A DNA stretch of 64,000 bases from NCBI RefSeq assembly GCF_023897015.1, contig NZ_JAMHFY010000015.1, positions 57,503 to 121,502 of the forward strand. The letters run 5' to 3'. The position numbers and the translations under genes were made by a program. The stretch comes from Desulfosporosinus nitroreducens (GTDB taxonomy: Bacteria; Bacillota; Desulfitobacteriia; Desulfitobacteriales; Desulfitobacteriaceae). The notes beneath the pieces were generated by a model. The model saw only the letters and a program-made list of their open reading frames with translations, had not been told where the DNA came from and searched no databases. Shown here piece after piece: positions 35,190 to 42,790 of the stretch. The stretch's first letter is position 1; the number at the start of each line of letters is the position of its first letter.

Positions 35190-35651
35190 GTGTCAAGAAA
35201 ATTATACACGAATAGTTCGGCTGCTGTAAGAAATCACAAGCAAATTAAGAGAAGCAAATGAACGGTGCTACTTGTTTTACTAATTAAATTCTAAAATTGT
35301 ACAGGGTTTATATTGGGAATTTTAATTACAATGAATTGTTTTCTGTATTTAATAAACTAGTGTATGAAAATTCTTCTTTATCGAGAATCGTGCATCCAAT
35401 TCTTTGTGTAAAAAGTCATTGGGATATTAACTATGTGCCTGACGTGGCGTATCTTATCATGTTTTAGACATGAAGGCCTAACTCGCAGGAAGAACTTTGA
35501 TATATGTAAAGACATAAAAGCTCATGAAGAAATAGCATTAATATTGCTATTGTCAAAATATCAATCAAATAGTAACTGAGCTTGTCAGTATTTCAAAAAA
35601 GCACAATTTCAACATCTTTATGGTTATTAAGCAGTCTTGATATAAGAATGA
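35190..35651. other. Gene-free interval
   Basis: ~460 bp of AT-rich sequence without a supported ORF. A TTTTAGACATGAAGGCC stretch near 35462 faintly recalls the duplicated sigma-54 segment, but no -24/-12 promoter accompanies it. Confidence 0.35.
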
Positions 35652-35942
35652 CTGATTATAGGGATATGGATACACTATAGACACCTTTCTCATGCAATGC
35701 TACTCTTTACTTGTGAAAGCAATCTTAAAGAAAGGAGAGGTAAGTAAACAGCTTTTGAATTTGGGATTATCAATATAATTGAAGAGGATCGAATAACATT
35801 GTCTGCATTTCGCAGTGGGTAATCTAAGTATTGTTCCGAAAGATAAAAGATTGTGAGTGACTATCAATCAGTCCCACTACGATGTAAAGTGATACCTCTT
35901 CAAGAAAAAAAGCAGCCTATAAAAGGCCGCAAAAGAAATTTT
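35652..35942 (+). repeat. Leader repeat, unit D
   Basis: CTGATT-N18-TATAGA (35652-35681), conserved CAATGCTACTCTTTACTTGTGA block and AAAGGAGAGG. ~190 nt later AAAAAAAGCAGCCTATAAAAGGCCGC follows. The tail after the hairpin is AAAAGAAATTTTC rather than TAAGAAATTTAATCG. It reads into the TauE/SafE gene 105 bp downstream. Confidence 0.6.
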
Positions 35943-36047
35943 CTTATAGTAATTATATCACAAATTTCGAAAAAGTGAGGGTGAATAATCACTAAAATTC
36001 TAAGCTCCGATCGAAAGTGAAGATCAATGGAGGAGGAAAAGACGACT

Positions 36048-37349
36048 ATGAAAAATTTATATAACTCTTTAATGTACGCAGCCAGGGCCCATGCCCAGTG
36101 GGAGATTGAGACTTCATTTAACATTATAAAAAACCGGAAGAAGCTATTGATATTGTTCGTAATGGCTCTGCCCTTACTCATTCCGGCGATGGCTCATGCG
36201 GCAGCAACTCTGCCTGCCTTTATCGGTGGTAAAGCCGCCTTCGGTCCGTCCTTTTTTTCACCCTCTACGTTTTACGGCTCTATTGCCGTGGGCGTTATTG
36301 CAGGCCTTATTACTGGTTGTATAGGGGCTGGCGGAGGCTTTGTAATTACTCCGGCACTGATGAGCTTGGGAGTAAAAGGGATATTAGCAGTAGGTACTGA
36401 TATGTTTCACATCTTTGCTAAGGCTATCATGGGAACAACCCTGCATAAGAAAATGGGTAACGTCCATGCTGGTCTAGCCATCGCCTTTCTGGTTGGTTCT
36501 GGACTAGGGGTTACAGGCGGCGGTATGATAAATCGTGCATTGTATAATTTCAACCCCATAATGAGCGACTTTGTAATAAGTTCTATCTACGTGATTCTAC
36601 TTGGATTCCTTGGCATCTTTGCTATGAGCGAGTATCTAACTATGAGAAAAAGCGCTCCTAAAGCTGGTGGAGATGCACATGGCGGCCCAGAAAAAATTAC
36701 AGCGCTTGGAGCTAAACTCCAATCGATTAACCTAGCTCCGATGATTAAATTTGATAGTCACGTAGTCCCTGGCGGGAGAAGGATTTCTGGTTTCTTTGTT
36801 GCAATATGCGGCGCAGCGACGGGCTTTCTAGCTTCTATACTAGGTGTTGGCGGCGGTTTTGTGACCTTCCCTATGTTTGTATACGGACTGGGAATTTCCA
36901 CAGCAACCACTGTCGGAACAGATATATTCCAGATTATTTTTACAGCTGGATATGGTTCTATTGCCCAGTATGCCATCTATGGATATGTGTTTTATACCTT
37001 AGCTATGGGTATGTTGCTGGGTTCGTTATTCGGCATCCAAATCGGTGCCATTACGACTAAAGTAGTCCCTGGCACGCAAATCAAGGCTTTCTATGCGTTA
37101 GCTATTTTGGCAGGCTTTGTCAATAGACTCTTCGCACTGCCTGAAAAATTAACTCAGATGGGGTATATCACCTTGTCCGCTTCCTCTGGAGCTTTAATTA
37201 CCAAATTAGGGGTATGGTTATTCTTTGGACTGGTATCTATCTTTGCCTTCTGGATAATAAGTACTTTTATCAGAAATATCCCGAAGCTTCGGGCTGAGGC
37301 TGCTGAAGAGCATGATGCTATCGTCACCAAAGGAGGTGTTTCCCAATGA
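36048..37349 (+). CDS. TauE/SafE (TSUP)-family anion permease
   Basis: ~433 residues. The cytoplasmic N-terminal ~35 residues are followed by a hydrophobic stretch ending in AMAHA. Two homologous halves then each start with the TSUP Gly-rich motif: GLITGCIGAGGGFVITPALM and GFLASILGVGGGFVTFPMFV, each followed by a (V)GTD motif (AVGTDMF, TVGTDIF). The family exports or imports sulfite, sulfonates and related anions. The ATG at 36048 is preceded by a purine-rich GGAGGAGG. An in-frame ATG lies 21 nt upstream. It overlaps the next gene by 4 bp (ATGA). Confidence 0.88.
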   Translation: MKNLYNSLMYAARAHAQWEIETSFNIIKNRKKLLILFVMALPLLIPAMAHAAATLPAFIGGKAAFGPSFFSPSTFYGSIAVGVIAGLITGCIGAGGGFVITPALMSLGVKGILAVGTDMFHIFAKAIMGTTLHKKMGNVHAGLAIAFLVGSGLGVTGGGMINRALYNFNPIMSDFVISSIYVILLGFLGIFAMSEYLTMRKSAPKAGGDAHGGPEKITALGAKLQSINLAPMIKFDSHVVPGGRRISGFFVAICGAATGFLASILGVGGGFVTFPMFVYGLGISTATTVGTDIFQIIFTAGYGSIAQYAIYGYVFYTLAMGMLLGSLFGIQIGAITTKVVPGTQIKAFYALAILAGFVNRLFALPEKLTQMGYITLSASSGALITKLGVWLFFGLVSIFAFWIISTFIRNIPKLRAEAAEEHDAIVTKGGVSQ

Positions 37350-38059
37350 GTGTAGTTCGAAATAAAAAGACTTTTTCTATTGGTCTTTTAATGCTCCTTA
37401 GCTTTGTACTATGTTATGTGGGCATGATGTCCCCAAACTTTGGTAATGGCAGAAATGGTTTGCAATACGCTGATGATATGTTTAACTCTTTGTCTAAGGG
37501 CTCAGCTTATTTTATTGAGGACGCTCAGAAAGTTGCAGATGGTCAAAAGGGAAAAAACATCAACCTTACAATTAAAGCTTCATCACATGAAGATGCTGTG
37601 AAATGGGGTGCGTTGTACACTACAGCAGGTGCAACTGTAACTGTTAAAGAATCTTCGGTGACTATCGATGGAGATTATGGTGAAATTCTTGGCGCCGTAG
37701 TGGCTGACAGCGACTTCATGTATCACAATGACAGTAAATCACTAGAAAATAAATATGGTTACAATGGTCGTGAAGCAACCTACAACTGGAACAGTTCTCT
37801 TAAAAAAATTGACGCAGAACTGAAAGCTAAATCGCAATTTAAAGAAGAATTTGACTTGGTTAAAGTTCAGCAAAAGGCCCTTGAGCCAGCCTACAATTAT
37901 TACGGAGTTGAAATCAAAAAGGTTAGTGAGAATAAATTCAGTCTCGCCTTTCTGCTCTGCTTTTACCTGATATATACCGTGTGGTATGGTTTTGGTCTCT
38001 ATTATCTCTTTGATGGTCTTGGTATTGTTATTGCCAAATCGAAGAAGAAGGAAGCCTGA
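37346..38059 (+). CDS. Membrane-anchored protein coupled to the TSUP permease
   Basis: 237 residues. An N-terminal membrane helix (~10-30, SIGLLMLLSFVLCYVGMM), a ~170-residue soluble domain that should face outside, and a C-terminal membrane helix (~205-228, LAFLLCFYLIYTVWYGFGL) followed by a Lys-rich tail. The middle contains a two-stranded repeat-like part (TIKASSHEDAVKWGALYTT...TVKESSVTIDGDYG). It starts inside the stop codon of the TSUP gene, so it is probably an auxiliary subunit of that permease. The family is not recognised. Confidence 0.75.
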   Translation: MSVVRNKKTFSIGLLMLLSFVLCYVGMMSPNFGNGRNGLQYADDMFNSLSKGSAYFIEDAQKVADGQKGKNINLTIKASSHEDAVKWGALYTTAGATVTVKESSVTIDGDYGEILGAVVADSDFMYHNDSKSLENKYGYNGREATYNWNSSLKKIDAELKAKSQFKEEFDLVKVQQKALEPAYNYYGVEIKKVSENKFSLAFLLCFYLIYTVWYGFGLYYLFDGLGIVIAKSKKKEA

Positions 38060-38143
38060 GTCAGAATAGTGGACCTTTAGTTGTCCTTTTGTTGGCGAAT
38101 GATTTATTGATATGATCTGCCGGTTCAGTTATTCATGAGACTT

Positions 38144-38209
38144 AACCTTTTGCTGCAACTAGAAGCACAACTGGAAACTCATTAGTTGCAGCAGAAGGTT
38201 TCATTTTTC
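38144..38209 (+). terminator. Terminator after the TSUP operon
   Basis: AACCTTTTGCTGCAACTA pairs with TAGTTGCAGCAGAAGGTT and is followed by TCATTTTT. Confidence 0.85.
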
Positions 38210-38278
38210 TAGCATGAAAGGCATTTTAATATCCCGTTATTTTTGATAGCCTAACTCTGTTGATGAGGGGATTGAGAG

Positions 38279-38905
38279 ATGATGAAGAGAGATTCGGGAG
38301 ATAGAAATTATCCCATTTGGGTATTAATTAATCCAAAACACCCTATTAGCCACGACAATTGGACACCTGTATTAGATGAAATTCAGGACAAAGTCTATAG
38401 AGAAATGAACACTAGAATTGAAACTTCGAATATTTATTTCAGGAATGCCGTTAGCGACAGCAGAATAGTTCCTAATACTCTAAATTGGTGGGGACCTGAA
38501 GTAGCAAAAGAAATCGAGTTGTTCAGGGATATTGCCTTAGAATATAAACCGAGAATCTTAATTTCTTTAGGTGCTTTTGCCTATGAATTTCTAAGACGTG
38601 TCTATGAAATCAAGCCTGAAAAGGGGCCAAAGGCATGGAGTACGGCTAACCTGGGAGAAGAATTTGAAAGATCCATCGAGAACTTTGATATTAGCAAAAC
38701 CAATATAATTCCTTTGCTCCATCGAGTTGGAGCAAGTGCTAATTTTATCGACACTCACAATTATTTTTGCAGGAAAGACGACGAAAATTACTACCGTTAT
38801 GTAGGATCTAAATTAGGTGCAAAGATTATTGAGAACAAGGATCAACTAAATATTTGGATTAACAAAACGTCAGGTTCAATTAATGCCACCTGCATTGCAC
38901 CATAG
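38279..38905 (+). CDS. UDG-fold-like protein of unknown function, copy 5 of 5
   Basis: 208 residues, starting at MMKRDSGDRNYPIW, so it lacks the ~14-residue N-terminal extension of copies 1-2. All core blocks are present (VLINPKHP, NIYFRNAVSD, PNTLNWWGPEV, LISLGAFAYEF). It alone has His in the last motif (IIPLLHRV), which is closer to the HPS motif of true UDG-superfamily enzymes. It also carries an extra C-terminal tail (NKTSGSINATCIAP). A Usp variant starts 30 bp downstream. It lies directly behind the TSUP operon. Confidence 0.65.
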   Translation: MMKRDSGDRNYPIWVLINPKHPISHDNWTPVLDEIQDKVYREMNTRIETSNIYFRNAVSDSRIVPNTLNWWGPEVAKEIELFRDIALEYKPRILISLGAFAYEFLRRVYEIKPEKGPKAWSTANLGEEFERSIENFDISKTNIIPLLHRVGASANFIDTHNYFCRKDDENYYRYVGSKLGAKIIENKDQLNIWINKTSGSINATCIAP

Positions 38906-38935
38906 CGCATCATCTTAAGGGAAGGGGTGATTGAT

Positions 38936-39508
38936 ATGAATGATTCAAAGTTTAATGTGCTCCTTTACTTTGATGACTCACAGCAGGCCTTTTATGCGGC
39001 TGTTCATACGGCAACACTTTTGAGAAATATGCCCAATATGCATTTGACCGTAGTGCAAGCACGAGATGGCTGTGAAGATTCTAAGATTACAGAATATAGT
39101 TGGATCGATACAAAGGACCTGGTTAATTGGGCCATGACAAGAAGCAATGTCAAAGGAACTGAATATCGATGGCCAATAAGCGCAACCTCGGATTGGATAA
39201 ATCGAGTTTTTGAGGGAGCTGATTCCACCGTTCAGAATAGATATAATGAGATTCTTTCCAAAACTAACGAAGTATTTTTTGAAAGGGCAGAGGATGTCAG
39301 TCATGTTGTGATATATTGTAATCCAGGTATTTCCGATACTATTGAGGCACTTTATGATTATGCAGCAAAGAATTCATATAATTTGATTATTATGGGTACA
39401 AGGGGACTTACCACTTTAAAAGTTTTGCTTTTCGGTTGTTTAGTCAACAATTCTTCTATACCAATGATGCTAATAAAGAAGCTCCCCCAAGGTTTTATGA
39501 AGCATTAA
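38936..39508 (+). CDS. Universal-stress-protein variant, copy 3 (longest insertion)
   Basis: 190 residues: NVLLYFDDSQQAFYAAVHTA, then the longest insertion of the set, which contains an additional ~20-residue segment (KDLVNWAMTRSNVKGTEYRW) between EYSWIDT and SDWINRV. VIYCNPGISDTIEALYDYA and MGTRGLTTLKVLLFGC follow. The Gly/Ser of the nucleotide loop is partly altered and the C-terminus is shortened by about nine residues relative to copy 1. ATG at 38936 with GGGAAGGGG upstream. It is probably co-transcribed with UDG-like copy 5. Confidence 0.8.
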   Translation: MNDSKFNVLLYFDDSQQAFYAAVHTATLLRNMPNMHLTVVQARDGCEDSKITEYSWIDTKDLVNWAMTRSNVKGTEYRWPISATSDWINRVFEGADSTVQNRYNEILSKTNEVFFERAEDVSHVVIYCNPGISDTIEALYDYAAKNSYNLIIMGTRGLTTLKVLLFGCLVNNSSIPMMLIKKLPQGFMKH

Positions 39509-39547
39509 TTGTTGTTAACAATACTCATAAAGAATCAGAACTGATTA

Positions 39548-39588
39548 AGCACATGCCTACGGAATTCCGAAGGGTATGTGCTATTTTT
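39548..39588 (+). terminator. Terminator after Usp copy 3
   Basis: AGCACATGCCT...AGGGTATGTGCT stem, loop centred on GGAATTCC, then ATTTTTGG. Confidence 0.8.
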
Positions 39589-39652
39589 GGTTCCGTTCTT
39601 GATTTATGTCAAGCATATAACATTAATTTACTATTATAACATATACTAAATT

Positions 39653-39662
39653 ATGATATAAT
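39653..39662 (+). promoter_or_regulatory. Extended -10 promoter for Usp copy 4
   Basis: TGATATAAT, an extended -10 (TGnTATAAT), lies ~33 bp before the ATG. The -35 region is poor, as is common with extended -10 promoters. Confidence 0.4.
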
Positions 39663-39694
39663 TAAATTTAAATCGTTTTAAAGGTGGAATTATC

Positions 39695-40243
39695 ATGACT
39701 GACTCGAAATCTCTAAAGGTACTTCTTTACGCGGATGGTTCACCGCATTCTTTTTCTGCGACTGTATATGCCGCCAGTTTATTTTCTAGTTTATCCAAAA
39801 TGCAATTAACAATATTGCATATACATGAAAGTGCTCAAGGGTCTATTGAAGGAGATTATAATTTATTGGAAACTTGGTCTTCTAACCCTAACACAGATTG
39901 GGTAGAACACTTAATAGATGAAGATTCGGATCAAGGAAGGGAGTACTCTGAAATTCTTGCAACAACCAATAATATTTTTTCTAAACAAGGACAAAATGTC
40001 AATCGTCAGGTGATTTATTCCAATTACAATATACCGGATATCACTGAGGCAATTCTTAGCTACGCAACAAAAAAGAACTTTGAGTTAATAATAATGGGAA
40101 CGCGAGGACTTAATAGTTTAAAAGGTCTGATTTATGGAAGTTTGGCTCACAGTGTGCTTAACAAGTCGGATATACCGGTCTTATTGATTAAGAAGCTCCC
40201 TCAAGAATTTATTGATAATTATCGCTCTGTCGACGATGAGTAA
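39695..40243 (+). CDS. Universal-stress-protein variant, copy 4
   Basis: 182 residues. Same architecture as the others: LKVLLYADGSPHSFSATVYAA, a Trp-bearing insertion (LLETWSSNPNTDWVEHL), VIYSNYNIPDITEAILSYA, and an intact nucleotide loop MGTRG-(9)-GS with the Ser that the other GTRG copies lack. Ends in LLIKKLPQEFIDNYR. AAAGGTGG precedes the ATG. Transcribed alone from its own promoter and ended by a strong terminator. Confidence 0.85.
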   Translation: MTDSKSLKVLLYADGSPHSFSATVYAASLFSSLSKMQLTILHIHESAQGSIEGDYNLLETWSSNPNTDWVEHLIDEDSDQGREYSEILATTNNIFSKQGQNVNRQVIYSNYNIPDITEAILSYATKKNFELIIMGTRGLNSLKGLIYGSLAHSVLNKSDIPVLLIKKLPQEFIDNYRSVDDE

Positions 40244-40313
40244 CGAATGTTGCTAATCTTAAATAATATATATTCTAATAGTAGTATTAGATGACTTTTA
40301 TATTATGTGTCAA

Positions 40314-40353
40314 TAAGCCCAGGAGAGATACTGCATCTCTTCTGGGCTTATTT
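40314..40353 (+). terminator. Terminator after Usp copy 4
   Basis: TAAGCCCAGGAGAGAT...ATCTCTTCTGGGCTTA stem with a 5-nt loop and a short T-run. Confidence 0.85.
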
Positions 40354-40503
40354 GATCGCGTCAAGATATTCCTAGAATTTCAAGAGCCCATTCCTAATAC
40401 CAAGCACGTTAATTTTATATGATATAAATACACATACAAAATAATTTAGTGAAGGAAATATGAAGATGTAAATTCAGGCACTGAGATGTCTTTGCTTCGA
40501 AGT

Positions 40504-40533
40504 TTGCTTGTGCTTGGCTTAATATGGTAAAAT
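40504..40533 (+). promoter_or_regulatory. Promoter of the TerD-type gene
   Basis: TTGCTT, an 18-bp spacer and TAAAAT with an upstream TG (extended -10), ~100 bp before the ATG. Confidence 0.5.
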
Positions 40534-40632
40534 GCACTTGTTAGAAGGGTTTATTTTACCTTGAATCTTATATACGGACATTTATTGTGCAAGTTAAAGC
40601 ACTACTGGTATGAATAGAAAGGTGGAAGAGCA

Positions 40633-42087
40633 ATGGCAGTAAGACTTAGCAAAGGGCAAAAAGTAGACCTTACAAAAAGCAATCCTAACTTAAAGGAAAT
40701 AATTGTCGGGTTAGGTTGGGCTTCAAATCCGTCAGCAAGTAGTTATAATTTTGATTTAGATGCATCGGCTTTTTTGATTGGATCTAATGGTAAGGTAAAG
40801 GATGAAAGTGACTTTGTCTTCTATAATAATCCATCTGGCGGTCAAGGTTCCGTAAATCACAGCGGGGATCATAAGAAGGGTTCCGGGGAGGGTGATGACG
40901 AGCAGATTCGCATCAATCTGTCAGGAGTACCTGCGTATATCGAGAGAATTTCTTTTACTATTACTATTAATGACGCGCAAATGAAACGGCAAAGTTTTGG
41001 AGATATCAAGAATGCTTATGTAAGGATTCTAAATGCCAGTACGAACGAATTATTGCTCAAATATGAACTTGGCGAGGAATTCTCCGTGGAAACGGCTATT
41101 GTTGCCGCTGAAATTTACCGCCATGCCGGGGAGTGGAAATTCAATGCTATTGGAAGTGGATTTCAAGGGGGGTTAGCTGCTCTTTGCCATAATTTTGGGT
41201 TGGAGGTTGAAGAAGAACAAAAATCCTCTGCAGGTGCTAATCCTTCAGTTAACTCTGGTTATGGAAATACTGGAAATGCTAACTTTGGAAATCAGGGAAC
41301 AGGCAGCTCTGCTGTGCCTTACGGCGGTCCCCAAAACAACCAAAATAATTCTTATGGACAAAACAGTCCTCAATCATATGGCCAGAATAACTCTCAGTCC
41401 TTTAGCCAGAATAATTCACAATCCTATGGACAAGCTCAGAATGCCGGCCATCAAGGTGGAATGGCCTGTCCCCGTTGCCATTCGAATCAGGTAACTGCGG
41501 GTAAGAAAGGGTTTGGTCTAGGCAAGGCTGCAATTGGCGGTGTTTTGTTAGGTCCAGTAGGGTTGTTGGCTGGGTTTATTGGAAGCAAAAATGTGGAATT
41601 TGTCTGTTTAAGCTGCAAGGAACGCTGGAATTCGGGCAGTAATACAAATACCGCTGAGTGGTTGCAAAAGCAAACTGAAAATGCTAAAAGCATTGTGAAC
41701 AAATATATGGGGAAAGATCTCACAGAAGCCTTGGTTGCCGGCAGCGCATTGGTAGCTATAGCGGACGGGGTTCTCGAACCTTCTGAGAGGGAAAAGCTCA
41801 TTGATTATTTCCGTACCAGTCAGGAAATGCGTGGGATTAATATTAATGAAGTAGATTCTCGTTTTAATTACTATGTACAACGAATTCAGAGTGATCGTAT
41901 GTTAGGTAAGGCCGAAGCCTTGAGAGCGATCGGGAAATTAGCGAGTAAACCTGAAGCGGCACGTTTGGTGGTTCGGTTGTGCTGTGCAATTGGTTTTGCC
42001 GACGGGGAATTTGCTCCAGTGGAAAAGAAAGTTGTAGAGGAGATTTGCTACGAGGTTCGCTTAGACCCTAGGGAGTTTATATTTTAG
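40633..42087 (+). CDS. TerD-type stress protein fused to a zinc ribbon and TerB-like domain
   Basis: 484 residues. Residues 1-190 are a TerD domain (LSKGQKVDLTKSNPNLKEI, NFDLDASAFLIG with Ca-binding Asp residues, GEGDDEQIRINL). Then comes a low-complexity linker of Gln/Asn/Ser/Gly with repeated NNSQSYGQ/NNSQSFSQ units (~205-270). Next is a CPRCHSNQVT...CLSCKERW zinc ribbon enclosing a Gly-rich hydrophobic helix. The last ~130 residues are TerB-like acidic helices (VAIADGVLEPSEREKL and FADGEFAPVEKKVV). It belongs to the tellurite/toxic-anion stress group together with the YceG- and TelA-like genes downstream. Confidence 0.88.
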   Translation: MAVRLSKGQKVDLTKSNPNLKEIIVGLGWASNPSASSYNFDLDASAFLIGSNGKVKDESDFVFYNNPSGGQGSVNHSGDHKKGSGEGDDEQIRINLSGVPAYIERISFTITINDAQMKRQSFGDIKNAYVRILNASTNELLLKYELGEEFSVETAIVAAEIYRHAGEWKFNAIGSGFQGGLAALCHNFGLEVEEEQKSSAGANPSVNSGYGNTGNANFGNQGTGSSAVPYGGPQNNQNNSYGQNSPQSYGQNNSQSFSQNNSQSYGQAQNAGHQGGMACPRCHSNQVTAGKKGFGLGKAAIGGVLLGPVGLLAGFIGSKNVEFVCLSCKERWNSGSNTNTAEWLQKQTENAKSIVNKYMGKDLTEALVAGSALVAIADGVLEPSEREKLIDYFRTSQEMRGININEVDSRFNYYVQRIQSDRMLGKAEALRAIGKLASKPEAARLVVRLCCAIGFADGEFAPVEKKVVEEICYEVRLDPREFIF

Positions 42088-42246
42088 GTCTCCCTTGGAT
42101 TCGGCTTCTAGCCAGAAGGTGCAAAAGTTCGGTGATACCGTGATTTGGGCAGCAACGGGTTGCAGCTACTATGCCTGTCAGGGGAGTAAATACCATTAGC
42201 ATGCAATAATTAACCTGTATAGACAATTGAGCTTAATAGCAAAAAG

Positions 42247-42281
42247 TGCCCCTGGCCTCCATAAGGGCTAGGGGTATTTTA
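42247..42281 (+). terminator. Terminator after the TerD-type gene
   Basis: TGCCCCTGGCC...GGCTAGGGGTA stem followed by TTTTAATG. The preceding ~160 bp hold no gene. Confidence 0.75.
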
Positions 42282-42434
42282 ATGCTATTTTATCCAGTAA
42301 AACCTTATTTTCTCACATATATAAAGGAATTAGATATATTACTGTAGAATAATTAGAGAGATGAAGTATTACTTAGAATGAATATTGCCATAATCTAATT
42401 AGAGAATTGAATTGAGGAGTTAGACGAACTAAGA

Positions 42435-42776
42435 ATGAACATTCAAATATTTGGAGTCAAGAAATGTTTTGACACTAAAAAAGCTGAACGTTATTTTAAA
42501 GAGAGAAAGATAAAATATCAATTTGTTGATTTGACAATGAAAGGCTTGAGTAAAGGAGAACTACAAAGTGTCAAAACCGCTGTTGGATTAAAGAATTTGA
42601 TTAATCTTAACGCTAAGGATTACAAAAAGTTAAATATGGATCACATTATTTCTGAGTCTGGCAGGGAGGAAATGATCTTGAATAATCCCAGTCTTTATAA
42701 TACTCCTATCGTACGCAATGGAAAACAAGCGACAGTAGGTTATGTACCGAGGATTTGGGAGTCGTGGCAAGAATAA
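42435..42776 (+). CDS. ArsC/Spx-family thioredoxin-fold protein
   Basis: 113 residues with the arsenate-reductase-like fold: IFGVKKCFDTKKAERYFKER contains the N-terminal Cys of the family. FVDLTMKGLSKGEL and LYNTPIVRNGKQATVGY are the typical middle and cis-Pro segments. It resembles the YffB/Spx-like group whose function is often redox-linked. True arsenate reduction is not assured. The stop overlaps the ribosome binding site region of the next gene, so the pair is co-transcribed. Confidence 0.8.
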   Translation: MNIQIFGVKKCFDTKKAERYFKERKIKYQFVDLTMKGLSKGELQSVKTAVGLKNLINLNAKDYKKLNMDHIISESGREEMILNNPSLYNTPIVRNGKQATVGYVPRIWESWQE

Positions 42777-42790
42777 AGGAGTGAGAAGAT

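Noticed and set aside
35440..35530. Third copy of the duplicated sigma-54 segment
   Set aside because: Only a TTTTAGACATG stretch and GAAGAACTT match; promoter and dyad are absent.
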